From: Allolobophora icterica
Lineage: Eukaryota > Annelida > Clitellata > Crassiclitellata > Lumbricidae
DNA length: 64,000 nt
Reading direction: 5' to 3'
Assembly: GCA_963556255.1 (NCBI GenBank)
Contig: OY744605.1
Location: 12,033,140-12,097,139 of the forward strand
Under the pieces are notes generated by a model that had not been told where the DNA came from, did not search any database, and saw nothing but the letters and a program-made list of their open reading frames with translations. Both the position numbers and the translations under genes were made by a program. Positions 29,160 through 40,789 of this stretch are shown piece after piece (position 1 is the stretch's first letter; each line of letters starts with the position of its first letter).

Positions 29160-30436
29160 ATTGTTATAATGTTTTGGGGATGTTGAACCCTTCCAACCTA
29201 CCGCCAAATCAATCGCTAGGCCTATGTCGCAGACACTTCGGGAAGCGGGGTTCAGTTATTTCGGATAGGATTTGTCTTGGTTCGTACGACCTCTGGCGAA
29301 CGGAACGGGAAGCAGTAGATTAGTCCACCCACCCATATTTGCAAATCCCTAGAATGACAACTCACAAATTTGGGGTAAACATTTTTTGTCTCATTTTCTC
29401 AATTGTTTCATATCATATTACATTAGGCCCCTATAAATTCAAGTTTACATTGTGCTAGTTTAGTCTAGATCGAACATCATAAATATTATTGATTATATGC
29501 GTACGTCACTCGGTCAAGAATGTCACTTAGAATGCAACTTTCCATCGAACAGGTGACAACAGTTTATATTGCTTCATAAAAGCGTTAATCGTGGTAATTT
29601 TTAGAGCAACTGAAACACGCTATTCTGTGCTTTTGTAATAGACGAGGAGCACTACATTTTGTCATATGATATACCTCAAAAAATTTGTAACAAGCTAGAT
29701 TTGTTTTAAACTAATGTAGAATTGCATGTTGTATATGCCAAACAAGATAGAAGGAGAAAGGTTTAGTTCTATCTTAGTATAATAAAAATTCGTTGAAGAG
29801 ACTTATAACAAAGATCTTAGATCTAAGATCTTTGCTTATAATACACGGCTCAAGTTCTCTGCGACCTCTATGCGATTGATTTATAACACGTCCTGAACTG
29901 TGGAATCTTAGATATAATGTCTGTGATCTTAGGTTGTTTTAACAGTTTTGCTTTAAGGTGTGATTTTAGCATTATATAATAATTTGTTAATACTTGCAAC
30001 ATTAAAGCGAACTCCAACCATGTTAGTCTTATATGTAAACTAGTTTGTGTAAACTTTGCATGTGCAGATATTTACGTATTGATGGGTGCTGTCACCCTAC
30101 ACTAGCTTCAAATTAAACGGAAGGCAGTAGGGCCTACACATAGTTTAATTCCAGGCCACACTGAGCCTTTGAGACTCACTTGATTAAGAAATTGGGTAAA
30201 TGTGGTAAAATCAATGGTCATGGTATATACTGACAGCTTATATTAAGTGCTAATTATTTGTCCGGTATTCCATTTAACAGCTGGCAGTACTTTCCAAGAC
30301 TGCTGGATTTAGAAGGTGCTTGACAGGCGCTATATAAATGTTTTATTACATTACATTTGCGTGCGTTAATAATTTTCGTAATAATGATGTGCAGATGTTT
30401 TTCATTTAATAGTAACTGAGTAGTGTGTGTTGAGTC
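29160..30436. other. Upstream region of timm21
   Basis: No gene recognised. A perfect 26-bp palindrome (CAAAGATCTTAGA and its inverse) lies at 29809-29834. A LINE/SINE-like 3' end (AGGCGCTATATAAATG followed by TTACATTACAT) lies near 30325-30355. The timm21 promoter should lie here, but I see no clear TATA box or initiator. Confidence 0.35.
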
Positions 30437-33400
30437 ATGACTTCTGCACTACGGCTTGAAATTTGCACTTGGATGAGAAGTGCAGCGCATCTGAGATGTG
30501 GAAGCGACACATTGCACAGAAACATCTTCCTATGGAAGCATATCGGTTGTTGTAACATAACGTCACATGTGATTACGCGCTGTGTAACGTTGACACCTTG
30601 CCGTTGCTATCACTCGAGTCAACTGCTAGGTCAACAGCGAAAAGCTGATGACAGAAAAGGCAAAGAAATTGTTGAAAGTAAAGACAAGCCTTTTTCAGAG
30701 CTCACACTTGGCGAGAAAGGTTTGACACAAATTAGATATTCTAAATAAATTATTATTGTGTTAAATCATAAGAAACTGCTGTTCTACTGAACTGTGCTCT
30801 GTTTTCCATGGTTTCTTTGATGCAATAAACTACTTTTATTTGGCCACTGGTTTTGGTTTTGGTTTGTTTACCTGTCCATTTAATATAGGCTCCCCATTGC
30901 TGGGCGCATCCGGTATAAGATCCCCTCTCTCATCTCCAAATTGCGACTGGGTGCTGCCCCGAAGTGCCGCTCTGACTATTTGCGTAAGCCGCTATCTGCA
31001 TCCTCGTCTCTCTCCTTGCACTTTGCAAATCAACTTGACCTCTTTGTTGCTAAGACTGGGACTGCCTTAGCCCAGAACCGGGCATTTGCTGTTGTGGGTC
31101 CCTTGATCTGGAATGACTTCCCCAACTATGGGTCAAACTAATGTCTGACTTCTCATTCATTGGTTTTTCGTTCCTTAAAGGCATTTCTGTTTCCTGGGGC
31201 TTCCGTGCTGGGAGTGCCTCCGAATAGTTATTCCGTGAGGAGCACTTTATAAATTCTTAGATATGATAGCTAATTAAATCAAAGTTTTTCTGGAGCAAAG
31301 TATAAAACTTTTAATGACCAGCACCCATTTTACAATGGTAACAGACTTACAGGGTAAATAGTTAGAGTAGTTCCATTTTTCTATGTTGATAGTCGCATCT
31401 TGTAACAACCATCACCTGCTCTAAAATGATGGTAGACATACAAATGATACAATTATTATAATGGAGTAAAAGTGATCCTGCAGACATCTGGTGAGTAACC
31501 AGACCTGATATCAGCTGCTACAACCACTGCTTCGGAAGCCGCATAGGACCTTTAACCCCTAGCCAAAGCCGGCTCCGATGATGCTTGGTTACATATATTG
31601 CGTCCAAAAGTTGTTTTGCGTCTAGTTTGTTTAGGAATAAATAATCAAATTCTGTGCTTGAAACACTGTAGCTGAGAATTTTAGATAATTTGAAGTTTCA
31701 TGAACGCATTAAATAACTTGTCTTTGTTGCTCTCTGTTACCAGTTACTCGCGCTGGCAAAGATGCAACGTACACTGGAATAGTCATCGCAGGAATTGCAG
31801 TCACAGGTAAGGAGAGAATAACAACAGTCGGACTGGGGTCAGTGCATTGTAAATAAATTCTCTTTTGAATAATGCTACTGTGCGTGTGTAGAATGTTTGC
31901 CTGACTGAAAGGGTAGAGTGTTTGACCCCTGGGATGAGCAACGTAGGGCTTTCCAGGCCTAGATTAGCGGCTCTAAGAGCTCTAATGGCTCTAAGAGCCA
32001 TTAATCTAGGCCTGGAAAGCCCTACGTTGCTCATTCCAGGGGTCTATGTAGGCACATGCCTATGTAGGCACAACGTAATTCGAGTCACTGTAAAATTTAA
32101 AAAATTTCCCAACAACTGCTCATTAAACGCTAAAAAAATTTTATACACGTTACGATGGGGCCCATCAGTGCAGCATGGCTTCTTGGCAGATAAAATGCCT
32201 ATTGGGTAATCTGGGCTGGGCATAGACCCATCAATGTGGAACAGTCTGTCACCTGCTATATGCGCTCCGAAGACTGCAGGGTAGGACTGTTGTACCTTGT
32301 TGCCTTAACACTTGGCTATATCTTCAGGGCTGTTTTCCAATGCTGGGAGCACCACAGACCGTTTGTTCTTGTAGAGGTGCTATATAAATTGACCAATGCA
32401 ACACAAATGTGCTGTTTATAATTATAACTGTAATTGAACATTTATAAAAGTGCCACTCACTCAATGATTCGGAGGCATTTGTCTTCTGTGATGCTTAGTT
32501 ATTAAATTCTAGACTGATAACTGACTTGTTTATTTAACATTCTAAACTGTTTGTAATTTAATCTGTCTGCTTTTAGGTATTATGTTCTATGCTATTGGTC
32601 GAGAATTGTTTTCTGGCCAGAGTCCTAGCGGCGTTTATGGACGGGCCTTCAAACTATGCCGTAAGAATGAACAGGTACATCTCTTCATACTCGTTTTAAG
32701 ATCAACACATTGGTAAGTTCAAATAACTGTATGAATTTATGTCTCTCAAGTATTACCTTTACACTCAGGTATTACCTTTGCACTCAGGTATTACCTTTAC
32801 ACTAATGCATTACCTTACTTTCGTGTGTTACCTTTGCACTCAGGTATTACGTTTTCACTTAGGTATTATCTTTGCACTCGGGTATTACCTTTAAATTCAG
32901 GTATTAGCTTTGCATTCAGGTATAACCTTACACTCAGGTATCACCTTTACACTCAGGTAGTACCATTGCACTCAGGTAGTACCTTTGCACTCAGGTATTA
33001 CCTTTACACTCAGGTATTACCTTTACTCTCAAGTATTACCTTTACACTCAGGTATTACCTTTACATTCGTCTGTTTCCATTTGCCAGTCCGTCTTAGCGT
33101 AACGTGTGGATTCTCTGAGCTGTTGGATTTCGACAAGGTTTCTCCAACAGATTATAATTATAAGCGTGGTTCAACTTAATTATAAGCGTGGTTCAACTTA
33201 ATTATAAGCGTGGTTCAACTTGAAGCGACCATTATTTGATGCCTTGTGCCTTGTGATAAGGACACTGTAGAAGTTGTTAGATTAGGTTATGGATGGATCA
33301 AGAGTTAATGACATCTTATGGCATTAAAGGCTGTTGACATTGACATAAATTATTTTGAGCAGTTCTCACCATTCCTACATCATAATACAGCTCTAGATTA

Positions 33401-35404
33401 GCTTAGAAGTCTGCATCTTCCTTTATGTCTGCTTCACTGTCTGTCGAGAGGTTTCTGCCTATCTGGAATCTGCAATGGCACCAATCTTGTTTGCTCAGAT
33501 TGAGTTTGAAATGCATCCCAGGAGATACCTTGAAGAGACATGTAGGAATTTAATTTTATCGATGATTAAATGAATTAACTGTACTTCAAATGGATAATTA
33601 TTGATCAAGTGAAGCATTTTGTTTTTCCAGGTCATTGACGCTCTTGGTGAGCCATTGAAAGGATATGGGGAAATGACGAGTCGTGGACGAAGGCGTTTCG
33701 TTAAGTACGTTGCTCTTAGTGTTGGTTCTGTTCTGTGTGGGTGTAAAACATGGCAGCTGACTGGTTAGAGTGCTTGCCTTATAACGTGGAAAGTGTGGGT
33801 TCGATTCTCCCCTGAAACGGAGTCCTTTGCTCATAATTGCTCAGTTCCATCGGTTGACACATGTTTATTAGGTAGTAGTGCTTAATAAATGCGTAATAAT
33901 AATAATAGTAATTAATAATAATAATAATATGTGTACCTGAATAAAGGTAAGATGTAGGTTTATAAGTAATGATCTTGCTTAACACATTGGCTTAAATTTG
34001 TCCATTGTTTTGTTGTTGTTGGTTGTGCTGGTCTATTGTGTAGTGAGTCGGACCGTTTACCGAGAGGTTGGGGGTTCAAATCCCACCAAGGCAGAAAGAT
34101 GTTTAGATTTCTGAACCTCCTATCGAAATCGAGCTATAAAATGAGTACACTGATCATGCCGTGTAGAGAAGAAAATCAGATGGGGCCATAGTGATTACCT
34201 GCCATTGTGTACAAAGGCTGAAAAATGGCTGCCTGCTTGAGTTAGACTGAGTGACTACTCTTCTTCATCTTCTTTGTTGTTGTTGCTGTTGTAGACATGT
34301 GGAGTATGAAGTGAATGGGGTTAAGCACATGCAGATGCAGTTCTACCTTGAAGGACCATTGAACAAAGCAACCGTTCATGTAGAAGTACAACAGGTGTTG
34401 CATAATATCGTTGTCTTTATATTTTTTTTTATTGTTATTATTATCATTGTCATTATCATTATTATTATTGTTGTTATTATTATCGTTGTCTTTATTATTA
34501 TCATTTTTGTTATTGTCATTATCATTATAGTTATTATCATTATTATTATTGTCATCATTATTGTTATTGTCTTTATCATTGTTGTTATTGTCATTATTGT
34601 TATTATTATTAATTGTCATTATCATTATTATTGTTATTATTATCATTGTCTTTATTATTGTCATTACTGTTATTATCATTATTGTTATTATCAATATTGT
34701 TATTGTCAGTATCATTATTGTTATTGTCTTGATCATTGTTGTTATTGTCATTATTGGTATTATTATCATTGTCATTATCATTATTGTTATTATTATGTCA
34801 GTACAGTATTTAAGTATGCATGCATTTATCATGACATGGCAAACAGCACTTTTTAGTATCTCACTAAAGAATGGGGGTCGTTTGTTTAAACTGGCTCTAG
34901 AATCTTGATTTGTCTTCCCATAGGTGTAACTTTGTATTGTGACGATGGTGACTGGTCACCACCACTTTAACAGTGATTATTATAATAATAACAAGAGCAA
35001 TTACAACTTCAGCTTCCTCCTTCAGTCCGGGCTGCAGTACTATCTGTTGGTCCTGCCACAGCTTTTTGTTGTCGTAAAACATCCCGAGGACTTTCACACT
35101 GGGAGCGCCTCTGATTGGTGGGCACTGGGTAGAGGTGCTCTATAAGTTTTGAAATACAATACAATACAACAATGAGATGAACATGCCAAGCATAAGAATT
35201 GACTCAGAGGTGAGTTACTCAGAGAGGGACATATAACAGACATGGGAAAGATGAAACTAATGGAGGAGATGTGACTGACTGAGGGCTTACAGCTGTATCA
35301 TTTTCTGTTTTTAGGATGAAAGAAGGAAGTACCAGTTTCGTTATTTGTACGTTGAACTGAATAGCTATCCACGTAGGACGATTTTCGTGGAAGATAACAG
35401 ATGA
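30437..35404 (+). CDS. timm21: TIMM21, mitochondrial import inner membrane translocase subunit Tim21
   Basis: Six exons: 30437-30719, 31744-31806, 32577-32674, 33631-33704, 34295-34394 and 35315-35404 (TGA). Phases 1-1-0-2-0 all join in frame, every intron is GT-AG, and the product is 235 residues (human protein 248). Tim21 is the intermembrane-space-facing subunit of the TIM23 translocase that links it to TOM and to respiratory-chain assembly. Residues 1-60 are Arg/Ser/His-rich and end in RCYHSS, a typical presequence cleavage setting. One transmembrane helix spans about 103-122 (TYTGIVIAGIAVTGIMFYAI). The conserved core follows: FSGQSPSGVYGRAFKLC, EPLKGYGEMTSRGRRR, VEYEVNGVKHMQMQFYLEG and the C-terminal YVELNSYPRRTIFVEDNR, all close to vertebrate TIMM21. 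Start chosen as the first ATG in the open exon. Introns carry SINE, LINE and tandem-repeat insertions but no coding damage. Confidence 0.95.
30850..31260 (+). mobile_element. L2/CR1-like LINE 3' fragment in timm21 intron 1
   Basis: The frame LRKPLSASSSLSLHFANQLD...TGTALAQNRAFAVVGPLIWN is the conserved C-terminal tail of L2/CR1-type RT proteins (an AFxxxGPxLWN-type box). It is followed by an end resembling other LINE tails here (GTGCCTCCGAATAG, GAGCACTTTATAAATTC). Confidence 0.7.
31924..32043. repeat. Near-perfect hairpin-forming inverted repeat
   Basis: The left arm starts GACCCCTGGGATGAGCAACG at 31924; the right arm ends with its inverse (CGTTGCTCATTCCAGGGGTC). Each arm is about 52 bases with few mismatches. 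The loop is about 12 bases of GAGCTCTAATGG-like sequence. It lies in timm21 intron 2. Confidence 0.9.
32752..33070. repeat. 19-bp minisatellite in timm21 intron 3
   Basis: About 17 copies of AGGTATTACCTTTACACTC with a few variants (TTTGCACTC, a GTAGTACC form). Each unit contains CAG followed by GTATTA. Confidence 0.92.
33150..33222. repeat. Short tandem repeat TTATAAGCGTGGTTCAACTT
   Basis: Three consecutive copies of a 24-bp unit (AATTATAAGCGTGGTTCAAC...) in timm21 intron 3. Confidence 0.85.
33748..33912 (+). mobile_element. tRNA-derived SINE, family 2 (near complete)
   Basis: A-box-like TGGTTAGAGTGCTTGCC and B box GGGTTCGATTCTCCC (33798) are spaced as in a tRNA. A short unrelated body follows, then a tail GTGCTTAATAAATGCGTAAT and (AAT)n. 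About 165 bp, in timm21 intron 4. Confidence 0.75.
34030..34250 (+). mobile_element. tRNA-derived SINE, family 1
   Basis: B box GGGGGTTCAAATCCCACC (34068) and the family body (TCGAGCTATAAAATGAGTAC, CTGATCATGCCGTGTAG) are present. It ends just upstream of timm21 exon 5 (34295), so the exon's acceptor region is close to SINE sequence. Confidence 0.75.
34420..34800. repeat. Imperfect (ATT/GTT/ATC) trinucleotide repeat
   Basis: About 380 bases of TATTATTGTTATTGTCATTATC-type simple sequence (interrupted) begin about 25 bases after the timm21 exon 5 donor. Long Ile/Val frames here are artefacts. Confidence 0.93.
34980..35165 (+). mobile_element. LINE 3' end with (AATAC)n tail
   Basis: The terminal segment GGGAGCGCCTCTGATTGG...GAGGTGCTCTATAAG is followed by AATACAATACAATAC. 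The same ending type is seen near 57808 and 60420, so a shared 3' UTR family is likely. It lies in the last timm21 intron. Confidence 0.6.
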
Positions 35405-35904
35405 AACGGTTGAATAAGAAAACCACTTGCATTTAAAAAGCACTTTTATGTTTTAAAAAGACATCTGCTAGACTGCAGTCATAGAATATTCGAACCGACA
35501 TTCGTAAATATAAAGTGTCCTTACAGATCGAAGCCTTGACAACTTGGTGTCAAGGACGCTTACAGATAAGACTTGTTTGACAAGCACTTCAGAAATATTT
35601 GGCAAACAGGTTATCACTGGAACATCCTTGACATAAAAAGCTGATTGATGCGCTCACTTTGCATTGTGAAGTGTGCAGGCTCCAACCCGAGTCACTTGAG
35701 ATGTAGGTATGTCGAACAGCTCTCAACACACAATCGCTCAATGCCACTATTCTAATGCTCTGTCATTAGATAGGGGTTTGACAGAATGTTTAATACAAAA
35801 ATTATAATAATTATGATAATGGTAACAATAATTATTGTATTGTATCTCAAAACTTGTAAAGCGCCTCTACTCAGTGCACACCAATCAGAGGCGCATTATA
35901 ATGT
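35405..35904. other. 3' flank of timm21
   Basis: No gene seen. No canonical AATAAA in the first 200 bases after the stop; the 3' end of the transcript could not be placed. Confidence 0.35.
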
Positions 35905-36150
35905 TACCATTCAATTACCGTGGATGCTGGAGTGTCAATTGAGAGGTCGGAAGTTCAAATCCCCGCCAGGGCAGAAGTTTGGTTCGAGATTTCTGTTTCA
36001 CCTGCATGCCTAGCCAACTCGGCTATAACAGGTGCACTGGCATTACACTGTCAGTGGAAAGATGAGACGGTGAAGGAGAGGATTGGCCACCCATCCTCGT
36101 ATGCCAAGGCTAAGAGAACGAAGTCGTGGCTACCAGAAGGCTAGCTTAAG
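35905..36150 (+). mobile_element. tRNA-derived SINE, family 1 (head and body)
   Basis: B-box region GAAGTTCAAATCCCCGCC (35948), then the family body AGCCAACTCGGCTATAACAG, TCAGTGGAAAGATGAGACGG and CCATCCTCGTATGCCAAGGC. The best-preserved copy in the window. A second dispersed copy at 38330-38475 is reversed. Confidence 0.8.
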
Positions 36151-36866
<716 letters not shown>

Positions 36867-36939
36867 AAAAGTACACATACGTACAGGGTGGGTACAGGCC
36901 AATTTCCCAGGATTTCTGCGTACATACTTAATGGATGAC

Positions 36940-37470
36940 CCTAAGCCGCACAACATTGATCTATGGCTTGTTACTAAGTTAGTGTGGTTTCTATGACAAT
37001 AGAAACCACACAGCATTGGTCTATGGCTATTTAGTGTGGTTTCTATGGCAAAAGAAAGCCGCACAACATTGGTCTATGGCTAGTTACTAAGTTAGTGTGG
37101 TTTCTATGACAATAGAAACCACACAGCATTGGTCTATGGCTAGTTAGTGTGGTTTCTATGGCAATAGACAACCACACAACATTGCTCTATGGCTAGTTAG
37201 TGTGGTTTCTATGGCAATAGAAAACCACACAACATTGGTCTATGCAGGGGCGTCTACACCATAGAAACCTTGGAGCAAATGCTCCATCTAAGAAGTGGGG
37301 GGATGGAGATATGTCAGTGTGTGCCACCATTTTAGGGGGGGAGGAACGGGGAGTAGGGAAGAAGAGGAGGAAAAGGGACGTTGCTCCAATGACTTAGGGG
37401 GGGGATAGACGCCCCTGGGTCTATAGTAGTTAGTGTGGTTGCTATGGCAACAGAAAGCCACGTAGTGGAT
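36940..37470. repeat. Tandem repeat of hairpin units GTGGTTTCTATGGCAATAGA
   Basis: About six units of 57-70 bp, each with TTAGTGTGGTTTCTATGG, then CAATAGAAACCACAC and ATTGGTCTATGGCTA. GTGGTTTCTAT and ATAGAAACCAC can pair within one unit. The array is split by the MITE at 37245-37417 and resumes at 37418. Confidence 0.85.
37245..37417. mobile_element. hAT-type MITE inside the tandem repeat
   Basis: 173 bp, CAGGGGCGTCTA at the left and TAGACGCCCCTG at the right. The 8-bp flanks GGTCTATG and GGTCTATA differ at the last base. Confidence 0.85.
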
Positions 37471-38329
37471 GTGCTGTTTTTCAAAGCAGCAGTCAATTTC
37501 AGTTGAAGGGGCGACACTGGTGTATGCCGTACTTAGTTTTTTAGTGTTTACATGTTGGCAAGTACTCCTAGACATGCAAGAAACACGGTTGCTTTCTGGT
37601 TGTGTTGTTTTCAGGAAATGTGGTGCTGTGCAGTTCTGCAAAATAGAATTAAATTATCTTCTTACAAGGCATCAGACGTCGGTCGATGATCGGTCAAAAT
37701 GAAACTGCACAGTCAATAATCGTTGAGGAAACCCCGTTAAAATCGAGCAAGAGAATAGAACTATAGAGTATAGAAGACCATATAGAAGAGTATAGAAGAC
37801 CGCCTCTACAGTGGGCGAGCAATTAGAAACTGATGAGGCTCAAGTTCTTAGACCTGAAGTTAAGACCTTACAGTTTTATTTATGTTGGTCAAGCCTATTC
37901 GACCGAAGTTGTTTTCGATTAGAATTTCTAAGAACTGTCGTCACATTCCGAACTAGGTAGGAGCGCCTGCTGTAATGCGGAAGAAGACCCAAGGCAGTAG
38001 GCCTATGCTCCTACAGTTTATCGAAAACTGTTTATTGCAGATGTATGGCCCATTGATGCCGTTATTATACCCCGGGCAAATACACACTTGACTCACTAAA
38101 GGTGGGTTGATATTTCTGCAATAATCACGATAAAAATGCGTTTGGGTTGGTTTTAAAATGACTGCTTACGTAGGCGTAAGTAGCTTGCAGACATTGAACT
38201 GTACGCGAGTATAAGTCGCGGCGGTGCAGAGGCCTATGTGCTGGGGGTCATGCATAGCGCGTTGTCGACTTATCGGTTGTTGATCCCTTTTTTGCAGTCC
38301 CATAAGGTAGCATTGAAGTAACCATGGCT
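37471..38329. other. Unannotated sequence
   Basis: Nothing recognisable on either strand beyond a short GTATAGAAGACC duplication near 37770-37800. Confidence 0.3.
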
Positions 38330-38475
38330 ATGAAGTGTTAGCGACTTCATTTTCTTAGCCTCGGTAGCGGGTGGCCAGTCCTCTCCCTTCCTGTCTCGTC
38401 TTCCCACTGACAGTGTACGGTCAGTGTACTCATTATACCTGAGTTGGCTAGGGATGCAGGCATGGGCGCCCGCAC
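38330..38475 (-). mobile_element. SINE family 1 fragment, reversed
   Basis: Reverse complement of the family body: CACTGACAGTGTACGGTCAG, TTATACCTGAGTTGGCTAGG and TTCTTAGCCTCGG. The tRNA-like head is missing. Confidence 0.75.
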
Positions 38476-38479
38476 GTTG

Positions 38480-38480
38480 G

Positions 38481-38524
<44 letters not shown>

Positions 38525-38541
38525 TCCCAATATATATATAC

Positions 38542-38572
<31 letters not shown>

Positions 38573-38575
38573 CAA
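38480..38575. repeat. (TA)n microsatellite with inverted flanks
   Basis: AT repeats at 38483-38521 and 38530-38572. TTGGGAATATAT on the left and TTATTCCCAATATA after the first block are inverted, so the region can extrude as a cruciform. Confidence 0.9.
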
Positions 38576-38579
38576 TTAA

Positions 38580-39700
38580 ATATAATATAAGTAATTAAAT
38601 ATAATATAAGTGTAAATAATGAAAATAAGTTACACCTACAGCTGGATGTAATTGCCTACTAATAATTATTCTTACAGCAGTAGGCCTAAATGTTAGTGCT
38701 GATCCAGTACAGCTAGACGTCCACAAAGAGGAGATGAAAGGGGTTCATCCAAATATAGACAAGGGGAAGGCTTGTGCCCAATCCGGACGTCCGCATCTAA
38801 ATTTGGTTGGCCTGCATAGTTAATTCAGTGCACTATACAGACTACAGATCAGTCAACATACAGATGCATAGACCTATAGGCCTATATACGGTGTAGGGCC
38901 TATACTGCCTTAGATGACGTTTAAGTGGCCTAAGGCTTGGTAGCTGTAGGCCGACCATGTCTTGTAGGCCTACCTGTGTGTCACTGCTTAGTTACCTATG
39001 GCTTCGGGTAATGCCAAGAGAAGGAGGGATGGAACCAGAGTAGGTTTTTTGCGGATATCCGGAGCGTAACGATCAAGCTCATTTGTCTAGACAGTAGCAG
39101 ACACACATTTGAATATAGACAATCCATTCCCATAAAAAAATTTTGCCCTCTGCAAAAAGTTATGCGGACGCCCATGAGCCAATCGTGGTTTACTCTAAGA
39201 TTTAAATCTCTTGCTAGCACGATCTCGAGGGATCTTAAATGGCATGGCACCCGCTAACGTGTGCGGTGTTGGGATCTAAACCGATAAATTCATTGAAAAT
39301 GAGCAGGTTAACGGTATGTTCTGTGATAATGTTCAGCGCTCGTGGATAAGCTGGTGCCATTCGCTTAGCTTTCGGGTTGGCTTAGAAATTTGAAGTTTAC
39401 GGTTACGAAAAGTGGTTAAATTCATATGGCGCCTTTCATAAAGTACATGTATCACAAATGCTTCCTGTTTCACTTCGAAGCAGCCGTCGACTGATGCATT
39501 ATGATAACTATTACAGCGCTGCAAAAATAGACAAGGGATAACCGAAGGTAGGGTGAGGAAGGGGGAAGGGTTAAGGAGGTGAATGGAGAATGGTTGAAGG
39601 AATGAAACGAAAGAGTCGACGGAACTAGGCCTATCGTTTAGTAATAATTCGTTTAAAACTGGTTATATATGAAACTTTTAGACACGATTAAGCTGCAGGT
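38580..39700. other. Mostly unannotated; SINE family 3 fragment at 39185-39260
   Basis: The only recognisable item is a SINE family 3 body fragment at 39185-39260 (AGATTTAAATCTC, GCTAGCACG, ATCTTAAATGGCATGGCACC), related to the interrupted copy at 25330-25559. Confidence 0.4.
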
Positions 39701-39712
39701 TAATGCTATATC

Positions 39713-39806
39713 TCTGTCTGTCTGTTTGTTTCTGTCTGTATGCGTGTGTGTGTGTGTGTCTGTGTGTGTGTATGTCTGTCTGTCTGTCTGTGTGTGTGTG
39801 TGTCTG

Positions 39807-39849
<43 letters not shown>

Positions 39850-40149
39850 ATGTCTGTCTGTCTGCCTATCTGTATTTGTGTTTGTCGTAAGGTAGCGCGA
39901 AGAACTTAAAGCACTTAACGTCTTCCTATTCCGTGTGTGTCTGTGTATGGGTTTGTGTATGTATTAAATTGTGTTTGTGTGTGAATCTGTGTGTGTATCT
40001 GTGTATGTATCTGTGTATGTATCTGTGTGTGTATGTGTGTGTATGTGTGTGTGTGTATGTGTGTGTGTGTCTGTCTGTGTGTCTGTGTGTCTGTCTGTGT
40101 GTCTGTCTGTGTGTATGTCTGTCTATCTGTCTGTCTGTCTGTCTGTCTC

Positions 40150-40184
<35 letters not shown>

Positions 40185-40195
40185 GCCTGTCTGTA
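39713..40195. repeat. (CTGT)n / (TGTGTA)n simple repeats
   Basis: Two blocks of CTGT and TGTGTG repeats (39713-39870 and 39932-40193) are separated by a short unique stretch. Cys/Val/Ser-rich frames are artefacts. Confidence 0.95.
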
Positions 40196-40789
40196 AGAGT
40201 TAAAAAACATTAGGCCACAGCTATAGGCCCACACTTTTGTCTAATTCGAATGTTCTAGGCTATGTTGCTATTAGGCTTGTAAAAGTTGTTGTTGTTGGTT
40301 TTTCCGTTACTTACTCACCTAATGAGTAGTATCTTTGTATACAAATGGTTCGTAGGAAAATAAAAACGCAGTCAGCGGCCCATAAATTCTGTAGAACAGC
40401 TGAACGTAGTGTGAGTGTGACCTACGACCAATAGCCGCTTAGTTCACCTTTGTGCAGGAAAATAATTACTGTGCCTCACTGGTTTTCCCGATGTTTGAGT
40501 GACATAATGTGGGCGTATCTGCTGCACAACGTCGCGTCGATTTCAATGGATGTTATTGAAATTCGGCTTCAGTTGATTGTCAGAATCTGATAAGCTCAAC
40601 TCATTTGATTGAATAGTGAAGATTAAGTATCATTAAGTAATATAGACCGGAGTTTAATTATTATTGTTAGTCACCTGTTGGCGATTAGTTCCTTCGTTAG
40701 CGATTGAGTTATTAGTTAGTTACCGATTGCGGCAGGAGTTACTGGAGGAGTGTTGAGACACCTAGTAGAAGATTGTCGATCGATACGGC
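40196..40789. other. Upstream flank / 5' UTR of cyba
   Basis: No other gene seen. It should contain the cyba promoter. I could not identify a TATA box or transcription start with confidence. Confidence 0.35.

Noticed and set aside
32661..32668. Alternative donor GTAAGAAT inside timm21 exon 3
   Set aside because: It matches the donor consensus well, but using it would lose CRKNEQ and break the conserved reading frame into exon 4. The GTACAT donor at 32675 keeps the frame.
35640..35700. tRNA-like stretch GATTGATGCGCTCACTTTGC...CAGGCTCCAACCC
   Set aside because: Possible degenerate SINE head, but the B box is poor and no family body follows.
39713..40195. CRISPR-like regular repeats
   Set aside because: These are simple CTGT/TGTGTA microsatellites in a eukaryotic genome, without spacers.
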